The translations under genes were made by a program, and so were the position numbers. Positions 6,029-8,292 of a stretch of 8,292 nt of DNA are shown here, one piece after another. Source of the DNA: an uncultured Ruminococcus sp. (lineage in GTDB: Bacteria; Bacillota; Clostridia; Oscillospirales; Ruminococcaceae); NCBI GenBank assembly GCA_946540705.1, contig CAMNJD010000543.1:1-8292 (forward strand), in the 5' to 3' direction. The stretch's first letter is position 1, and every line of letters begins with the position of its first letter. Under the pieces are notes generated by a model. The model was not told the DNA's origin and ran no database searches. It was given only the letters and a program-made list of their open reading frames with translations.

Positions 6029-7425
6029 AGCGCATGATCATGCGGATCGGGATGACCGTGCTGATGCTCTGTCTGCTGCTGACGGGCATTCCGGTTACGG
6101 CGGATGACAGTGCGCCGGAGAAGGACGGGAGTGCCGTGCAGCCGGAGCCGATGCCGTGCTCGCTGCTGCTGGACAATGCGCATGTGTATGATTACATGCC
6201 GCAGAGCTATGCCGAGGGCTATGAGCCGCAGACCGTCGGGGACTACGCCGTGCTGGTTCTGCCGCTGTCCTGCGATGCAGACGAAGCACCGGAGTCCGTG
6301 CGGGCATCTGTCTCGCTGGGCGACCCGTCGTCGTCGCCGTTTGTCATCAAAAACTATGAGCAGACCGTGCCGCTTGCGATGCACACCGCCTCGGACGGCA
6401 ATGCCTATCCGCGCTATCTGGTGCAGTTCTGGCTTGCGATGTACACCGACCGCATGAACGGCTGCTATCCGGTCGAGGTGCAGGTCAGCGGCGGCGATGC
6501 GGCGGCTTCTTTTACGCTCTATGTCAACATCCGTGACGGACTCTGGCCGCAGACCGATGAGCCGGAGCAGCAGCTCCCGGAAAAGGAGGAGCCGGTCATT
6601 CTGTGCCCGAAGGTGCTTGTGAAAAGCTGCACGGCTCCGGACGGTGCAGCCGCGGCAGGGGAGACGGTTCCGGTGCGCTTCACCCTGCAAAATACCTCCC
6701 GCTCGGAGGCGCTGAAGAATGTGACCGTGACAGCGTCCGTGCAGTCGGAATCGCTGGTGCTTCAGGATGCCTCCGACACGCTGTTCTTTGAGGAGATCGG
6801 CGCAGGTGCGGAGTTTGAGGCGGCCTTTCGCTATGCCGTGAAGGCCGATGCCCCCGCAGGACAGTATGAGATCACGCTTCAGCTTGATTATGCCTATGCG
6901 AAGGGGATGACCGGCAGCGGCACACTGCGCGGGGCGCTGGCGGTATCGCAGCCGCTCCGGATCGAATTCTCGCCGGTCGCAGTGCCGTCTGAGGCCGTCG
7001 TATCGGACCGGCTGGAGCTGAATGTGCAGGCGATGAACCTGAGCCGTTCCCCGGCGGCAAATGTCCGGGCGGTGCTGGAATGTGACGGACTTTTGCCGGA
7101 CGGCGCGGCGTTTCTCGGAGAGGTCGCCGGCGGTGCGGAGCAGACCGGTATCCTGACAGCGCGTGTCACGAGCAAATCCGGCAGCGAACCCTACGGGCAG
7201 ACGGACGGCAGCATCACGTTTTACTATACCGATGAGGCCGGACAGGAGCATTCTGAGGTACAGGCGTTTTCGCTGAATATCAAATCGCCGTTTTCCGAGC
7301 GGAAGACAGAGCCGCAGCAGGTCAGACCGACCAACTGGTACGGCATCATGGCGGCGATCGGCGGCGGGATCCTGCTGCTCTGCGGATATTTCGTCCTGCG
7401 GCACAGAAAGCGGGGGCAGTCATGA
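6025..7425 (+). CDS. Exported, membrane-anchored protein with Ig-like (CARDB-type) repeats
   Basis: A 466-aa protein. A signal peptide spans 1-26 (basic 1-8, hydrophobic 9-22, likely cut after VTA). An outside region follows, then one C-terminal membrane helix (about 438-458) and a basic tail RHRKRGQS that would stop in the cytoplasm. There is no LPxTG-type sorting motif. The outside part has an N-terminal domain (about 45-172) with NAHVYDYMPQSYAEGY (51-66), similar by eye to COG1361-type clostridial exported proteins. An acidic proline-rich linker (173-190) follows. Two beta-rich units come next: 191-295, whose core has the CARDB-like pattern GETVPVRFTLQNTSRSEALKNV (212-233), and about 309-420. 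CARDB-like units are adhesion or scaffolding modules with no catalytic residues. The start overlaps the ATPase stop (ATGA), so it is probably made with the transporter and may act as its extracytoplasmic partner; that role is inferred. Confidence 0.82.
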   Translation: MKRMIMRIGMTVLMLCLLLTGIPVTADDSAPEKDGSAVQPEPMPCSLLLDNAHVYDYMPQSYAEGYEPQTVGDYAVLVLPLSCDADEAPESVRASVSLGDPSSSPFVIKNYEQTVPLAMHTASDGNAYPRYLVQFWLAMYTDRMNGCYPVEVQVSGGDAAASFTLYVNIRDGLWPQTDEPEQQLPEKEEPVILCPKVLVKSCTAPDGAAAAGETVPVRFTLQNTSRSEALKNVTVTASVQSESLVLQDASDTLFFEEIGAGAEFEAAFRYAVKADAPAGQYEITLQLDYAYAKGMTGSGTLRGALAVSQPLRIEFSPVAVPSEAVVSDRLELNVQAMNLSRSPAANVRAVLECDGLLPDGAAFLGEVAGGAEQTGILTARVTSKSGSEPYGQTDGSITFYYTDEAGQEHSEVQAFSLNIKSPFSERKTEPQQVRPTNWYGIMAAIGGGILLLCGYFVLRHRKRGQS

Positions 7426-8168
7426 ACAAGGCACTGCGGCTGCTCCGGATGTATGACGCTTTCAAGGCCGCGCTGCTGCTGGGGATTCTGGCGGCCGTGC
7501 TGACCGGATACTGCGTCCGTTCGGCGGTGCATTATGCACAGATGCGCAATCAGCCTGCGGAATATGTCTGCCGCTATTCCGGTACGCAGCAGGCGGCGCT
7601 CGCAGATGCGGAGACATGCGATGAGATCACGGCATGCTCGCCGCAGCGGGAGATCCTGCTTGAAACGGAGCACGGCAGCATGACAGTCACGCTGCTCTCG
7701 GTGCAGTATCTCTCGGATTGCTATGCACTGGATCCGTCCTCTGCGGGGCATATCATCCGGATGAACGCGGCGGCGATCAGGGCGGCAGGCGGAGAGGCGG
7801 CGGAATCGGTGCCGCTTCGCGGAACACTGAACGGTGCGGACTTCTCCGGCGAGGGCATTCTGCTGAGCAGTCTGCCTGAGGGCGCACCGTTTGCGGTGAT
7901 GACCGGCACGGCGGCAGATCTGCGGGAGGCGGACTGTCTGCGGGTGCGGCTGAAGCACCGCGATGCACAGGCCGGAGCAGTGCTTCTGGAGGCGGGGCTG
8001 AGCCTTGCCGATCCGGCGGCGCTTCAGGCAGCAGAATATGAAGAAACGCTGCTGCTTGTGCGTCTGCGCTTCGGGCTGCTCTCTGCGGCACTGGCTCTGA
8101 TCGCGGCCGGGGCATGCTTCCGGCTTGGGCGCAGATGTGCGGCCCCCGGACCCGGGCAGTGTCCGTGA
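7422..8168 (+). CDS. Two-pass membrane protein with extracytoplasmic domain, unknown
   Basis: A 248-aa protein with a membrane helix at about 14-33, an outside domain of about 170 residues (36-208), and a second helix at about 210-234 followed by a basic tail (FRLGRRC). This is the layout of an FtsX/MacB-type permease reduced to its first helix and ectodomain plus one further helix. I see no clear MacB sequence motif, so kinship is only a possibility. The ectodomain has several cysteines (C50, C66, C72, C100, C171). Its start overlaps the preceding stop (ATGA). The nearby Shine-Dalgarno is weak (a run of G about 8 bases upstream), so translation probably depends on coupling. The C-terminal tail is proline/glycine rich and ends normally; there is no sign of a frameshift. 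It is the last gene of the operon. Confidence 0.7.
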   Translation: MNKALRLLRMYDAFKAALLLGILAAVLTGYCVRSAVHYAQMRNQPAEYVCRYSGTQQAALADAETCDEITACSPQREILLETEHGSMTVTLLSVQYLSDCYALDPSSAGHIIRMNAAAIRAAGGEAAESVPLRGTLNGADFSGEGILLSSLPEGAPFAVMTGTAADLREADCLRVRLKHRDAQAGAVLLEAGLSLADPAALQAAEYEETLLLVRLRFGLLSAALALIAAGACFRLGRRCAAPGPGQCP

Positions 8169-8172
8169 CACA

Positions 8173-8207
8173 GAAAAAGCACCGGCGGGCGGCGTCCACC
8201 GGTGCTT
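8173..8207 (-). terminator. Hairpin terminator after the ABC operon, U-tract on the minus strand
   Basis: A perfect 9-bp stem (8177-8185 with 8199-8207) and a 13-base loop. The five-base A run at 8174-8178 overlaps the foot of the stem and gives a U-tract only for transcripts read on the minus strand. On the plus strand the stem is followed by CAGCTTGTCG, which is poor. It lies 8 bases after the operon stop, so it may still slow or end plus-strand transcription or protect the 3' end. The orientation hints at a convergent gene beyond the right edge. Confidence 0.6.
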
Positions 8208-8215
8208 CAGCTTGT

Positions 8216-8291
8216 CGATAAAGGTATCGCTGCGCGATGATTATAATGGGGCGCTGCCCCATACCCCGCCAAAGGGATGCTATCCCTTTGG
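8216..8291. repeat. Cluster of three short perfect hairpins at the right edge
   Basis: A 5-bp hairpin (8216-8220 with 8225-8229) is followed by a 7-bp hairpin (8246-8252 with 8256-8262, loop GCT) and a 10-bp hairpin (8269-8278 with 8282-8291, loop GCT). The last two, the short spacer between them and the CC...GGA frame of the final hairpin match the architecture of the cluster at 11-50 in the same orientation. The stem sequences differ while pairing is kept. The element may continue beyond the window. Confidence 0.6.
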
Positions 8292-8292
8292 A

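Noticed and set aside
5995..7404. 469-codon open frame on the minus strand opposite the Ig-like protein gene
   Set aside because: Arg/His/Leu-rich composition with no signal peptide or domain. The plus strand has a signal peptide, a ribosome binding site, coupling to its neighbours and a C-terminal anchor.
7224..8171. 315-codon minus-strand frame at the right end, considered as the gene served by the minus-facing terminator
   Set aside because: It would begin at the terminator rather than end there, and its composition is that of a shadow frame.

Overview
The window looks like chromosomal DNA of a low-to-mid GC Clostridia bacterium, most likely an Oscillospiraceae/Ruminococcus-type gut anaerobe. 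The signs are strong AGGAGG-type ribosome binding sites, sigma-A promoters with extended -10 boxes, compact ATGA-coupled operons, GC-rich third codon positions, and intergenic clusters of short perfect hairpins at both ends. This placement is an inference from style and gene content. There is no phage, transposase, CRISPR, rRNA or tRNA.

Left part (1-900): a triple-hairpin intergenic repeat, then a minus-strand gene for a small acidic TerB-like helical protein with its own promoter, ribosome binding site and terminator. It shares a divergent promoter region with the plus-strand gene for a stand-alone NAD+ synthetase (nadE, 888-1631), which ends in a good intrinsic terminator.

Middle (1763-3787): an OmpR/PhoB-type response regulator and a HAMP-containing sensor histidine kinase, three bases apart and translationally coupled. 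The kinase has all its catalytic boxes and an extracytoplasmic sensor region of about 120 residues.

Right part (3811-8168): a 14-bp-stem terminator hairpin, with an extended -10 promoter element inside the stem, separates the two-component genes from five tightly coupled genes. These are a GTG-started 208-aa membrane protein, a 298-aa membrane protein, an ABC ATPase of the BcrA-like group, a 466-aa signal-peptide protein with Ig-like repeats and one C-terminal anchor, and a 248-aa protein with two membrane segments around an outside domain. Successive genes overlap by 8, 4 (or abut within a few bases), 4 and 4 bases, so they are probably one translational unit.

The simplest reading is a two-component sensor next to an ABC-2-type exporter that carries two extra, non-canonical extracytoplasmic subunits. 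What it transports or senses cannot be read from the sequence. A transport or cell-envelope stress role is inferred from the ATPase subtype and the gene order. The transporter with its exported Ig-like partner is the most interesting item here. The window ends in a hairpin whose U-tract faces the minus strand, then a second hairpin cluster built like the one at the left end.
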